64,000 nt of DNA from Acidimicrobiales bacterium (GTDB lineage Bacteria > Actinomycetota > Acidimicrobiia > Acidimicrobiales > AC-14). The notes below the pieces were generated by a model. That model ran no database searches. It had not been told where the DNA came from and worked only from the letters and a program-made list of their open reading frames with translations. The translations under genes were made by a program, and so were the position numbers. Positions 17,115 to 24,538 of this stretch are shown here, in pieces (position 1 is the stretch's first letter; each line of letters opens with the position of its first letter). The stretch spans positions 1 to 64,000 of the forward strand of contig JAODBK010000087.1 in the NCBI GenBank assembly GCA_025463925.1, read 5' to 3'.

Positions 17115-18554
17115 GTGTCCGGCTCCGGAGTCAGCGCCCACGCGGCCGCGACCCCTGACAAACCGGCGCTCATCTGCGGCGACGAGGTCGTCACGTACGC
17201 GCAGCTCGACGCGCGCACCGATCGGCTCGCGCAGCAACTGGTCGACGCCGGCGCGGTCGCGGGTCAGCCGGTCGCGGTGATGCTGCCCAACGGCATCCCG
17301 TTCGTCGAAGCGGCGATCGCGTCGGCGAAGGTCGGCGCCCGCTTCCTGCCGGTGAACTGGCACCTCAAGGAAGACGAGGTGGCGTTCATCCTCGAGGACT
17401 CGGGCGCGCCCGTGCTGGTCGACGAGGCCTGGCTGCAGTCGGCCGGTGAGGTGGGGGACGTACCGCACCGCGACAGCGGCCCGGCGCCGCTGTTCATGTT
17501 CTACACATCGGGCACCACGGCCCGGCCGAAGGGCGTCGTGCACGGGACGACGATGGACGCCCAGGTGATGGCCCTCGGCCAGCAGGGCCAGGTGATGCTC
17601 TGGGGCTGGACCGCCGACGACGTGCACCTCCTGTGCGGTCCGGCGTACCACGCCGGGCCCGGCGGCTGGACCAGCACCGCGCTGTTCATCGGCGCCACGA
17701 CGGTGATCATGCCGAGCTGGGACGCGCGGGAGTGGCTGCGGCTCGTCGAACGGCATCGCGTCACCCGCGCGTTCATGGTGCCGGCGCACTTCATCCGCAT
17801 CCTCGAGGTGCCGGACGACGAGCGGGCGGCGCACGACCTGTCGAGCCTGAAGCTGATCGTCCACGCGGCGGCGCCGTGCCCGGTCGCGGTGAAGCACCGC
17901 ATCATCGACGCGTTGCCGGACACCGCGATCCACGAGCTCTACGGCGGCAGCGAAGGCGGCGCCACCAAGATCTCGCCGGAGGAGTGGGTGCGGAAGCCCG
18001 GCAGCGTCGGCCGGCCGTGGCCCGGCGTCGACGTCCGCGTGATCGCTGACGACGGCACGCCGCTGCCGCCGAACACCGAGGGGCGCATCTACATGACGCC
18101 GATGGGCGGCAACAGCTGGCGCTACCACAACCGGCCGGACGTCACGTCGGATTCGTGGCACGACGACGTGTACACCATCGGCGACGTCGGTTACCTCGAC
18201 GACGACGGCTACCTGTTCATCACCGATCGGGCGTCCGACATGGTGCTGTGGGGTGGGGTGAACATCGCGCCCCGCGAGGTGGAGGAGGCGTTGTACGCGC
18301 ATCCCGGCGTCGTCGACTGCGCGGTGTTCGGCGTTCCCGACGACCGCGACGGCGAGCGGCTCAAGGCGGTGGTCGAGGCCCGGCCGGGGGTCACCGCCGA
18401 CGCGCTCGCCGATTGGGTCCGGGAGCGGCTGGCCGACTTCAAGGTTCCGCGGGAGTGGGAGCTCGTCGCCACCCTGCCGCGCGACCCCAACGGCAAGGTG
18501 CTGAAGCGGCGCCTCCGGGACGCCCACTGGGCCGGCCGGGCCGCCAACGTGTGA
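17115..18554 (+). CDS. Acyl-CoA synthetase (FadD-like AMP-forming ligase)
   Basis: A 479-residue ANL-superfamily ligase that would activate a carboxylate to its CoA thioester through an acyl-adenylate. Motifs in order: P-loop-like MFYTSGTTARPKGVV, AYHAGPGGW, HAAAPCPVAVKH, ELYGGSEGG (adenine/acyl pocket), IGDVGYLDDDGYLFITDRASD (hinge aspartate) and the C-terminal catalytic lysine in DPNGKVLKRRLR. The GTG start matches the short N-terminus of FadD3/FadD19-type steroid-related ligases, and it is a paralogue of the synthetase at 44109-45620 (shared HAAAPCPV and ISPEEWxRKPGSVG). The dyad at 18552-18565 overlaps its stop and precedes the MaoC gene. Confidence 0.9.
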   Translation: MSGSGVSAHAAATPDKPALICGDEVVTYAQLDARTDRLAQQLVDAGAVAGQPVAVMLPNGIPFVEAAIASAKVGARFLPVNWHLKEDEVAFILEDSGAPVLVDEAWLQSAGEVGDVPHRDSGPAPLFMFYTSGTTARPKGVVHGTTMDAQVMALGQQGQVMLWGWTADDVHLLCGPAYHAGPGGWTSTALFIGATTVIMPSWDAREWLRLVERHRVTRAFMVPAHFIRILEVPDDERAAHDLSSLKLIVHAAAPCPVAVKHRIIDALPDTAIHELYGGSEGGATKISPEEWVRKPGSVGRPWPGVDVRVIADDGTPLPPNTEGRIYMTPMGGNSWRYHNRPDVTSDSWHDDVYTIGDVGYLDDDGYLFITDRASDMVLWGGVNIAPREVEEALYAHPGVVDCAVFGVPDDRDGERLKAVVEARPGVTADALADWVRERLADFKVPREWELVATLPRDPNGKVLKRRLRDAHWAGRAANV

Positions 18555-18565
18555 CGCCCGTGTCA
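18552..18565. promoter_or_regulatory. TGAC-N6-GTCA operator-like dyad, copy 5
   Basis: TGACGCCCGTGTCA, with GTCAGGG on the right flank. The left half overlaps the TGA stop of the acyl-CoA synthetase. It ends 20 bp before the MaoC hydratase start, marking a promoter for the 18586-21060 operon. Confidence 0.68.
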
Positions 18566-18585
18566 GGGAACTACTATCCGGCGCC

Positions 18586-19011
18586 ATGGCAGACCTGTAC
18601 TTCGAGGACGTCAACGAGGGTGATGAGGGCCCGTCGATCAGCCACGAGCTGACCCGCACGGACCTCGTGATGTACGCCGGGGCCTCAGGCGACTTCAACC
18701 CGATGCACACCGACGAGGTGAAGGCCAAGGAGGCGGGCCTCCCGAGCGTGTTCGGCCACGGCATGTTCTCCGCCGGGCTGCTCGCGACGGCGATCACCAA
18801 CTACGTCGGCATCGGCACGCTCAAGCGCTACAAGGTGCGCTTCGCCAAGCAGACGTGGCCCGGTGAGACCTTCATCACCAGCGTCAAGGTCACCGGCAAG
18901 CGCAAGGAGGACGGCGAGAACCTCGTCGACCTCGAGTGCACGCTCACCAATCAGGACGGCGAGGTCAAGGTCGCCGGCGAGGCGACTGCGGCGCTCCCGT
19001 CCCGCGGCTGA
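18586..19011 (+). CDS. MaoC-like (R)-enoyl-CoA hydratase
   Basis: A 141-residue single hot-dog hydratase of the MaoC family. The catalytic pair is visible in YAGASGDFNPMH (Asp36, His41), the hydratase-2 motif; the overhang PSVFGHGMFSAG follows as in other members. It would add water across a trans-2-enoyl-CoA double bond. In steroid side-chain catabolism, a small MaoC subunit (ChsH1) works with a second MaoC fused to a DUF35 domain (ChsH2), and the DUF35 part also binds the aldolase Ltp2. Here MaoC, DUF35 and thiolase-fold genes are adjacent but separate, so the analogy is suggestive only. First gene of a four-gene operon behind an operator. Confidence 0.88.
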   Translation: MADLYFEDVNEGDEGPSISHELTRTDLVMYAGASGDFNPMHTDEVKAKEAGLPSVFGHGMFSAGLLATAITNYVGIGTLKRYKVRFAKQTWPGETFITSVKVTGKRKEDGENLVDLECTLTNQDGEVKVAGEATAALPSRG

Positions 19012-19038
19012 CCGGCAACCGTCTTACGATGGCGGGCC

Positions 19039-19407
19039 ATGGCGAGGCCCGACGACGCGACCGATCAAGACGATTGGACCTTCCCGTTCGAGAAGTACCT
19101 TCACGCGGTCGCGCCGGGAGTGCACGACGCGCAGAACGCGTGGATGTCGCAGATCGAGTCGTTGCGGGCACCCGACCGCAAGACCACCGAGCTCATCCGG
19201 ATGGTGTGCACGGTGATCCTGCGGAACCCCGAGGGGGTGCAGCGCCACGCCATGCTGGCCGCCGAGGTCGGGGCCACGTGGGACGAGATCGCGTGCTCGA
19301 TCCTGCTCACCGAGCCGGCGTGGGGCCTGCTGCGCGCCGTCGAGGCGTTGCCGTTCGCCCGCAAGGGGTTCAGCGCCGCGAGCGACCTGCCCGCGGAGAC
19401 CGACTGA
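19039..19407 (+). CDS. Carboxymuconolactone decarboxylase-like (AhpD-fold) protein lacking redox cysteines
   Basis: A 122-residue AhpD/CMD-fold protein. The family helix pattern is clear: RAPDRKTTELIRMVCTVIL, then EGVQRHAMLAAEVGATWDE and IACSILLTEPAWGLLRAVEA. The AhpD/CMD motif ExxCxxCxxxH is replaced by NPEGVQRH: only the histidine remains and the CxxC pair is gone. A peroxidase function is therefore unlikely; a decarboxylase-like, structural or unknown role is more likely. It is the second gene of the MaoC-CMD-DUF35-thiolase operon, with 27 bp upstream and 19 bp downstream gaps. Confidence 0.7.
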   Translation: MARPDDATDQDDWTFPFEKYLHAVAPGVHDAQNAWMSQIESLRAPDRKTTELIRMVCTVILRNPEGVQRHAMLAAEVGATWDEIACSILLTEPAWGLLRAVEALPFARKGFSAASDLPAETD

Positions 19408-19426
19408 CACCAACGGGGCGCGACTG

Positions 19427-19846
19427 ATGGCCGACGTGCCGCTCCGGATCCTCCCGCGGGTCGTTCCCGAGACCGAGTTCTTCTGGACCGGTGGTGCCGC
19501 GGGGGAGTTGCGGTTCCTTCGTTGCGACGACGACGGCACCTACATCCACCCGCCGCAGCCCCGGTGCCCGAAGTGCCTCGGCAAGTCGCTCACGCCCACT
19601 GCGGTCAGCGGCCGGGCGACGGTGCACACCTTCACCATCAACCACCACCCGTGGATCCCGGGCTTCGACCCGCCGTACGCCGTCGCCATCGTCGAGATCG
19701 AGGAGCAGCCCGACGTCCGGCTGACGACCAACATCGTCAACTGCCCGATCGACGAGGTGCGCATCGGCCTGCCGGTGCGGGTGGTGTTCGAGCAGCACGA
19801 CGACACGTACATCCCGCTGTTCGAGCCCGACGCGACGCGCGCCTGA
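19427..19846 (+). CDS. DUF35 OB-fold/zinc-ribbon protein (thiolase partner)
   Basis: A 139-residue protein with a zinc-ribbon-like N-terminus and a DUF35 OB-fold. The ribbon is incomplete: the usual first CxxC is only FLRCDDDG, while the second half keeps PRCPKCLGK. The OB-fold follows (VSGRATVHTFTINHHPWIPG, AIVEIEEQPDVRLTTNIVN). DUF35 proteins associate with thiolase-superfamily enzymes; in steroid catabolism the DUF35 domain of ChsH2 activates the retro-aldolase Ltp2. Its stop overlaps the start of the thiolase-like gene by one base (TGATG), which supports a stoichiometric complex between the two (inference). Confidence 0.85.
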   Translation: MADVPLRILPRVVPETEFFWTGGAAGELRFLRCDDDGTYIHPPQPRCPKCLGKSLTPTAVSGRATVHTFTINHHPWIPGFDPPYAVAIVEIEEQPDVRLTTNIVNCPIDEVRIGLPVRVVFEQHDDTYIPLFEPDATRA

Positions 19847-21060
19847 TGCCCGACATCCTCGAGCGCAAGGCCGTGATCTCGGGCGCCGGCCAGTCCGACA
19901 TCGGCCGCCGGCTGATGCGCGACGGGCTCGACCTCACCCTCGACGCGTGCATCGCCGCGATCGACGACGCCGGCCTCACCCGCGACGACATCGACGGCAT
20001 CTGCACGTACCCCGGACCGATGGATGTGCCGCCGGGATTCTCGGGGGCGGGGGCGACGCAGGTCCAGGATGCATTGCGCCTCAACCTCAACTGGCACACC
20101 GGGGGACTGGAGATGCCCGGCCAGCTGGGCTCGGTGATCAATGCCTGTGCCGCGGTCGCGGCCGGCTACGCCAACCATGTGCTGTGCTTCCGCTCGGTCT
20201 TCGAGGGCTCGGCCCAGGCGCGGGCCGGCGGTGGGCGAGCGGGAGTGACGTCCGGCGGCGGTGGCGGCGGCTTCAGGGCCGGTGGGTTCATGCAGTGGAC
20301 GCTGCCGTTCGGCGCGCCTTCCGCGGCCAACTGGATCGGCATGATGGCGCAACGCCACTTCCACGAGTTCGGCACCACGCGCGAGCAGCTGGCCCAGATC
20401 GCGCTCAACGCCCGCAAGAACGCCGAGGTCAACCCCAACGCGATCTACCGCGAGCCGATGTCGATGGAGGATTACTTCGCGGCCCGCATGATCACCACGC
20501 CGTTCTGTCTCTATGACTGCGACGTCCCGGCCGACGGCGCCAATGCCGTCATCGTGAGCCGGGCCGACTCGGCGCCCGACCTGCGGAAGCCGCCCCTCCA
20601 CGTCGAGGCGATCGGATCGGCGCTGCGGGGCCGGCCGTCGTGGGACCAGTGGGACGACCTGACGACGATGGCGGCGCGCGACGCGGCGTCGATGATGTGG
20701 TCGCGCACCGACCTCGAGCCGAGTGACGTCGAGGTGGCCGAGCTGTACGACGGGTTCAGCTTCATCACGGTGTGCTGGTTGGAGGAGCTGGGGTTCTGCG
20801 GCAAGGGCGAAGGGGGCCCGTTCATCGAGGGCGGCCAGCGCATCGCTCGCGACGGTCAGCTCCCGCTCAACACCAACGGCGGCCAGCTGTCCGCCGGTCG
20901 CATGCACGGGTACGGCCTGCTCCACGAGTGCTGCGTGCAGCTGTGGGGCGAGGCCGGCGAGCGCCAGGTCCAGCGCGACGGCGGGCGCCCGCCGCGGGTC
21001 GGCGTCGCCGGCAACGGCGGCGGCCCCATCGCCGGCTGCATGCTCCTCACCACCGACTGA
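19846..21060 (+). CDS. Thiolase-superfamily lipid-transfer/aldolase-like protein (SCP-x/Ltp2 type)
   Basis: A 404-residue thiolase-fold protein of the SCP-x/lipid-transfer group. Typical features: AVISGAGQSDIGRRL at the N-terminus, MPGQLGSVINACAAVAAGYA around the nucleophile region, ARKNAEVNPNAIYREPMSMEDY, VAELYDGFSFITVCWLEELGF, and a C-terminus with GRMHGYGLLHECCVQLWGEAG and AGNGGGPIAGCMLLTTD. Members either cleave 3-oxoacyl-CoAs or, like Ltp2, perform retro-aldol cleavage with a DUF35 partner. The neighbouring MaoC and DUF35 genes favour the aldolase reading, but a biosynthetic or degradative thiolase cannot be excluded. It ends seven bases from the convergent acyl-CoA dehydrogenase stop. 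Confidence 0.85.
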   Translation: MPDILERKAVISGAGQSDIGRRLMRDGLDLTLDACIAAIDDAGLTRDDIDGICTYPGPMDVPPGFSGAGATQVQDALRLNLNWHTGGLEMPGQLGSVINACAAVAAGYANHVLCFRSVFEGSAQARAGGGRAGVTSGGGGGGFRAGGFMQWTLPFGAPSAANWIGMMAQRHFHEFGTTREQLAQIALNARKNAEVNPNAIYREPMSMEDYFAARMITTPFCLYDCDVPADGANAVIVSRADSAPDLRKPPLHVEAIGSALRGRPSWDQWDDLTTMAARDAASMMWSRTDLEPSDVEVAELYDGFSFITVCWLEELGFCGKGEGGPFIEGGQRIARDGQLPLNTNGGQLSAGRMHGYGLLHECCVQLWGEAGERQVQRDGGRPPRVGVAGNGGGPIAGCMLLTTD

Positions 21061-21066
21061 ACATCG

Positions 21067-22158
21067 TCACAGCACGAGGGCGGCGAGCTCCTCGAGGTGG
21101 TCAGCGGCGGTGCCCTGGGCCTGGGCGAGGGTGAGCAGCCGCTTGTAGAAGAGGTGGATGTCGTGCTCCCACGTGAAGCCGATGCCACCGTGGACCTGGA
21201 TCGCGGTCGCGCCCACGCGGGGAAGCGCCTCGGCCGCGAACGCCATCGCCATCGTCGCCGCCCGGTGGGCCTCCTCGGGCGCGGCGGCGTCGGCCGCCCA
21301 GGCGGCGTAGTACGCGCCCGACCGCGCCATCTCGACCGCTTGCAGCATGTCGGCGCAATGGTGCTGCACCGCTTGGAACGACCCGATCGGCTTGTCGAAC
21401 TGCACCCTCGTCTTGGCGTACTCGATCGTCATGTCGAGCGCGGCCTGCGCCGCGCCGACGCCGTCGAGCACCGCCGCGACCCCGACGCGGTCGACGACCG
21501 CCGCCATGGGCGCGGCGACGTCGGCGGCGCGGTCGCGCTCGCGCTGGCCGAGCCGGCGCCCGGGCGCGCCCTGCATCGTCACGTTCCCGTGCTTCCGGGT
21601 CGGGTCCGACGTCTCCTGGGGCTCGACGGTGAGCCCCTCGGCGCCGGCGTCGACCGCGAAGACCGCCAACGCGCCATCGGCGTCGAGCGCGCCCACCAGC
21701 AGGACGTCGGCCGCGACCGCGTCCGGGACGAACGCCTTGCTCCCCGTCAGCCGGTCGCCGCCGTCGGCGCGGGTCGACGGCGCCCGCCAGTCGTACCGCG
21801 CCGCCGGCTCGTACAGCGCGAGCGCGCCGATGGTGGTGCCGTCGGCCAGGCCGGCGAGCAGCTCGTCGCCCGGTGCCAGCGCCGCGACCGCCGACACCGC
21901 GCCGACCGCGCTCGACTGGAACGGGCCCGGATGGACGGCCCGGCCCAGCTCCTCGAGGACGAGCGCCATGTCCGTCATGCCGGCGTCGACCAGCATCCCG
22001 GTGACGCCGAGGTCGGCGAGGCCCCGCCACACCGCGTCGGTGGTGCCGCGGGGGTCGTCGAACATCGAGCGCACGTAGGCGAGTGGCGCCTTGTCGCCGA
22101 GGAAGCGGCGGACGGTGTCGCGCAGCGCGTACTGGTCGTCGGAGAAGTCGAAATCCAT
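21067..22158 (-). CDS. Acyl-CoA dehydrogenase, short beta-type subunit
   Basis: A 363-residue acyl-CoA dehydrogenase-family protein beginning MDFDFSDDQYALRDTVRRFL. Conserved segments are AKTRVQFDKPIGSFQAVQHH and VHGGIGFTWEHDIHLFYKR near the C-terminus. By eye, the position that carries the catalytic glutamate in alpha-type subunits is not acidic, and the SEPGAGSD and GGTSE motifs are absent. This fits the non-catalytic beta subunit of the actinobacterial alpha2-beta2 FadE enzymes. The likely partner is the divergent alpha-type gene at 22207, 48 bp away, with a near-perfect 28-bp palindrome between. Redox would go through ETF. Confidence 0.9.
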   Translation of the reverse strand: MDFDFSDDQYALRDTVRRFLGDKAPLAYVRSMFDDPRGTTDAVWRGLADLGVTGMLVDAGMTDMALVLEELGRAVHPGPFQSSAVGAVSAVAALAPGDELLAGLADGTTIGALALYEPAARYDWRAPSTRADGGDRLTGSKAFVPDAVAADVLLVGALDADGALAVFAVDAGAEGLTVEPQETSDPTRKHGNVTMQGAPGRRLGQRERDRAADVAAPMAAVVDRVGVAAVLDGVGAAQAALDMTIEYAKTRVQFDKPIGSFQAVQHHCADMLQAVEMARSGAYYAAWAADAAAPEEAHRAATMAMAFAAEALPRVGATAIQVHGGIGFTWEHDIHLFYKRLLTLAQAQGTAADHLEELAALVL

Positions 22159-22169
22159 GGGGACCGGAA

Positions 22170-22197
22170 GGGTACCTGACACCCGTGTCAGGTACCC
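22170..22197. promoter_or_regulatory. 28-bp palindromic operator containing TGAC-N6-GTCA, copy 6
   Basis: Arms GGGTACCTGACAC and GTGTCAGGTACCC are perfect reverse complements around a central CC. The TGAC-N6-GTCA core is at 22177-22190. It is the most symmetrical copy in the window and lies between the divergent acyl-CoA dehydrogenase genes starting at 22158 and 22207. Confidence 0.8.
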
Positions 22198-22206
22198 TCG
22201 CATCGC

Positions 22207-23382
22207 ATGAGGCTGCGGTTCGACGACGAGGCCGAAGCGTTCCGCGGCGAGCTGCGCGAGTGGCTCGACGCCAACCAGCCCACGACCGAGGAGATGGCCG
22301 AGCCGAAGCTGTCGAGCGCGCACTATCCCGAGTGGGCCCGCGCCTGGCAGCGGCGCCAGTTCGACGACGGGTGGCTCGTGCCGGGGTGGCCGCCGGAGCT
22401 CGGCGGGCGCAACGCCACGCCGGTGCAGCAGATGGTGTACTTCGAGGAGCTGGCCCGCCGGCAGCTGGTGCGCAGCGCCAACCCACAGGGCCTGTCGATC
22501 ATCACGCCGTCGATCGTCGACCACGGCACGCCGGAGCAGCGCGAGCGGTATGCGTTGCCGACGTTGCGGGCCGAGCTGTCGTGGTGCCTCGGCATGAGCG
22601 AGCCGGGCGCGGGCAGCGACCTGGCATCGCTGGCGACGCGGGCGGTGCGCGACGGCGACCGGTTCGTCGTGAACGGCCAGAAGGTGTGGACGTCGGGCGC
22701 GCACCACTCCGACTACTGCTTCTGCTTCGTCCGGACGGATCCCGACGTGCCGAAGCACAAGGGCATCAGCTGCCTCGTCATCGACATGCGGACGCCGGGC
22801 ATCACGTGCCGGCCCCTGCCCGAGCTGACCGAGCCCGACTGGGCCGACTTCAACGAGGTCTTCTTCACCGACGTGATGGTGCCGGCCGAGAACCTGGTCG
22901 GCGAGCTGAACCAGGGCTGGCGGCTGGCGAACGGATCGCTGGCCCATGAGCGCGGCATGCTCTGGATCACCAACGTCGCCAACATCGAGCGCACCGTCGA
23001 GCATCTGGTCGCGCTCGGCAAGGACACCGGCGCGGCGGCGGACGACCGCTTCCGCGACGCGGTCGCGCAGGGTGCCATCGACGCGATGGCGATGCGGCTG
23101 CTCGGGTACAAGGGCTTCGGCAAGTTCGCCAAGGGCGAGTTCTCGGTCGAGCACACGCTGCTGAAGCTGTTCTCGAGCGAGACCGAGCGGCGGCTCTACC
23201 TGGTCGGCACCGAAGCGCTGGAAGGCGACGGCATCGACACCGATCGCGTCGGTCCGCCAGTGTGGCGCGAGGGCTCATGGGTGACGCAGTACCTGCGGGC
23301 GTTCTCGGGGACGATCGCCGGCGGCACCTCGGAGATCCAGCGCAACATCATCGCCGAGCGGGTGCTGGGCCTGCCCCGATGA
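22207..23382 (+). CDS. Acyl-CoA dehydrogenase, long alpha-type subunit
   Basis: A 391-residue catalytic-type acyl-CoA dehydrogenase. Flavin and substrate motifs are MSEPGAGSDLASLATRAVR, FVVNGQKVWTSGAHHSDY, and the C-terminal TIAGGTSEIQRNIIAERVLG. The probable catalytic base is E248 in SLAHERGML, at the isovaleryl-CoA-dehydrogenase-type position used by FadE26-like enzymes. It would oxidise an acyl-CoA to the 2-enoyl-CoA and pass electrons to ETF. The divergent beta-type gene at 21067-22158 is the likely second subunit. Its stop overlaps the next gene start (ATGA). Confidence 0.92.
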   Translation: MRLRFDDEAEAFRGELREWLDANQPTTEEMAEPKLSSAHYPEWARAWQRRQFDDGWLVPGWPPELGGRNATPVQQMVYFEELARRQLVRSANPQGLSIITPSIVDHGTPEQRERYALPTLRAELSWCLGMSEPGAGSDLASLATRAVRDGDRFVVNGQKVWTSGAHHSDYCFCFVRTDPDVPKHKGISCLVIDMRTPGITCRPLPELTEPDWADFNEVFFTDVMVPAENLVGELNQGWRLANGSLAHERGMLWITNVANIERTVEHLVALGKDTGAAADDRFRDAVAQGAIDAMAMRLLGYKGFGKFAKGEFSVEHTLLKLFSSETERRLYLVGTEALEGDGIDTDRVGPPVWREGSWVTQYLRAFSGTIAGGTSEIQRNIIAERVLGLPR

Positions 23383-24050
23383 CACCCGAAGAGATCGAAC
23401 GGCTGCAGACACCGACGTGGGAGCAGGCCAAGGCGGCGATCCGCGGCAACGATCCCGACGGCGCGGTCGAGCTGATCGACCGGGCGGTCGCGCAATGGCG
23501 CAGCCTGCAGGAGTACTCGATCAACTGGGTGACCGCGCTGCTGTCCTACATCGGCCGCGAGCTCGGCGAGGCCGCGGTCGAGGACGCGCTGCGCGACACC
23601 GGTGAGCGCTTCGTCCGCCCGCGACGCGACAGTGGTGTCGAGTGGGCGTCGCTCCCGGCCGACGTGCGGGCGAAGGTGATCGCGCGCGCCATGGTCGCCA
23701 ACTTCGGCACCGTGGCGGTCGACGAGGACGAGGAGAAGATCACGCTGTCGTTCGACTGCGGCAGCGGCGGCCAGCTCATCGACGACGGCCGGTACGAGGG
23801 CGAGCACGCGTATCTCACGTTGACCGAGCGCTCGCCGCGCACCTTCATGCAGGACGCGCTGCCGGTGTACTGCGCGCACTGCTCGGTCAACAACGAGATC
23901 CAGGCGATCGAGTGGGGCGGCACGCCGACGTCGATCGAGTACCCGCAGCGCGACGCCGGCGGGCGGTGCGTCCACCACGTGTACAAGGACGTGGCCGCCA
24001 TCCCCGCCGAAGCCTACGAGCGCATCGGCAAGCGCAAGCCCGAGAGCTAG
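23379..24050 (+). CDS. Uncharacterised protein with a conserved-looking Cys-rich loop
   Basis: A 223-residue soluble protein that I do not recognise. The N-terminal half is helical (MTPEEIERLQTPTWEQAKAA, then AVELIDRAVAQWRSLQEYSI). The C-terminal half is mixed: ITLSFDCGSGGQLIDDG, then LPVYCAHCSVNNEIQAIEW with a C-x2-C pair, and GGRCVHHVYKDV with a further Cys-His-His cluster. Three cysteine sites plus adjacent histidines could bind a metal, but this is only a pattern. The start ATG overlaps the stop of the alpha-type acyl-CoA dehydrogenase, so it is coupled to that gene and may act on the same pathway. Its stop shares CTAG with the convergent dehydratase gene. Confidence 0.7.
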   Translation: MTPEEIERLQTPTWEQAKAAIRGNDPDGAVELIDRAVAQWRSLQEYSINWVTALLSYIGRELGEAAVEDALRDTGERFVRPRRDSGVEWASLPADVRAKVIARAMVANFGTVAVDEDEEKITLSFDCGSGGQLIDDGRYEGEHAYLTLTERSPRTFMQDALPVYCAHCSVNNEIQAIEWGGTPTSIEYPQRDAGGRCVHHVYKDVAAIPAEAYERIGKRKPES

Positions 24051-24538
24051 GCCGGCCGGGTCGGCTGCCCTTCCGGCAGGAACAGCGACGTGATCTCCTC
24101 CGACACCACCGGATTGCCGTCGAGGTCGCGCCATTCCGTCTGGTAGAGCGTGATCTCCATCGGCCGGCGGGCGTTGGCCTTGGGGAACGGCTTCGACGTG
24201 CGCTGGCGACCCTCCAGCACGTCGCCGACCTGCGGGCTGCGGTGGTACACGAACTCCTGCTCGCCGTGGAGGTACAGCCCCGGTCGCGACGCCAGGTCGG
24301 CGGTCGCCTCGGCGAGCGACGGCCGCCGGGTGCCGGCCGGCTGCAGCGACGGGAACGCGCCGCCGTGGGCCATCACGAAGGTGTAGGTCGGCGGGCACGG
24401 CACTGGTCCCTCGTCAGTGCCGTACTCCGGCCGATCATCCTTCACCGCGCGAGCGAACACCCACACCGCCGACTGTTCGATGCGCACGCGCGTCGGGGGC
24501 CCCCACTCGTTCCAGGTCACATCGGGTCGATCGCTCAC
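24047..24538 (-). CDS. MaoC N-terminal/FAS1-like dehydratase domain protein
   Basis: A 163-residue hot-dog protein similar to the N-terminal dehydratase half found in MaoC/FAS1-like proteins: VRIEQSAVWVFARAVKDDRPEY, CPPTYTFVMAHGG, LYLHGEQEFVYHRSPQVGDV and EITLYQTEWRDLDGNPVVSE. These often form a heterodimer in which the partner supplies the Asp/His pair; the partner is not adjacent here, and the MaoC at 18586 is one possible candidate. The GTG start at 24538 overlaps the stop of the upstream LLM gene (GTGA), so both belong to one minus-strand operon. The stop overlaps the convergent gene at CTAG. Confidence 0.8.
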   Translation of the reverse strand: MSDRPDVTWNEWGPPTRVRIEQSAVWVFARAVKDDRPEYGTDEGPVPCPPTYTFVMAHGGAFPSLQPAGTRRPSLAEATADLASRPGLYLHGEQEFVYHRSPQVGDVLEGRQRTSKPFPKANARRPMEITLYQTEWRDLDGNPVVSEEITSLFLPEGQPTRPA

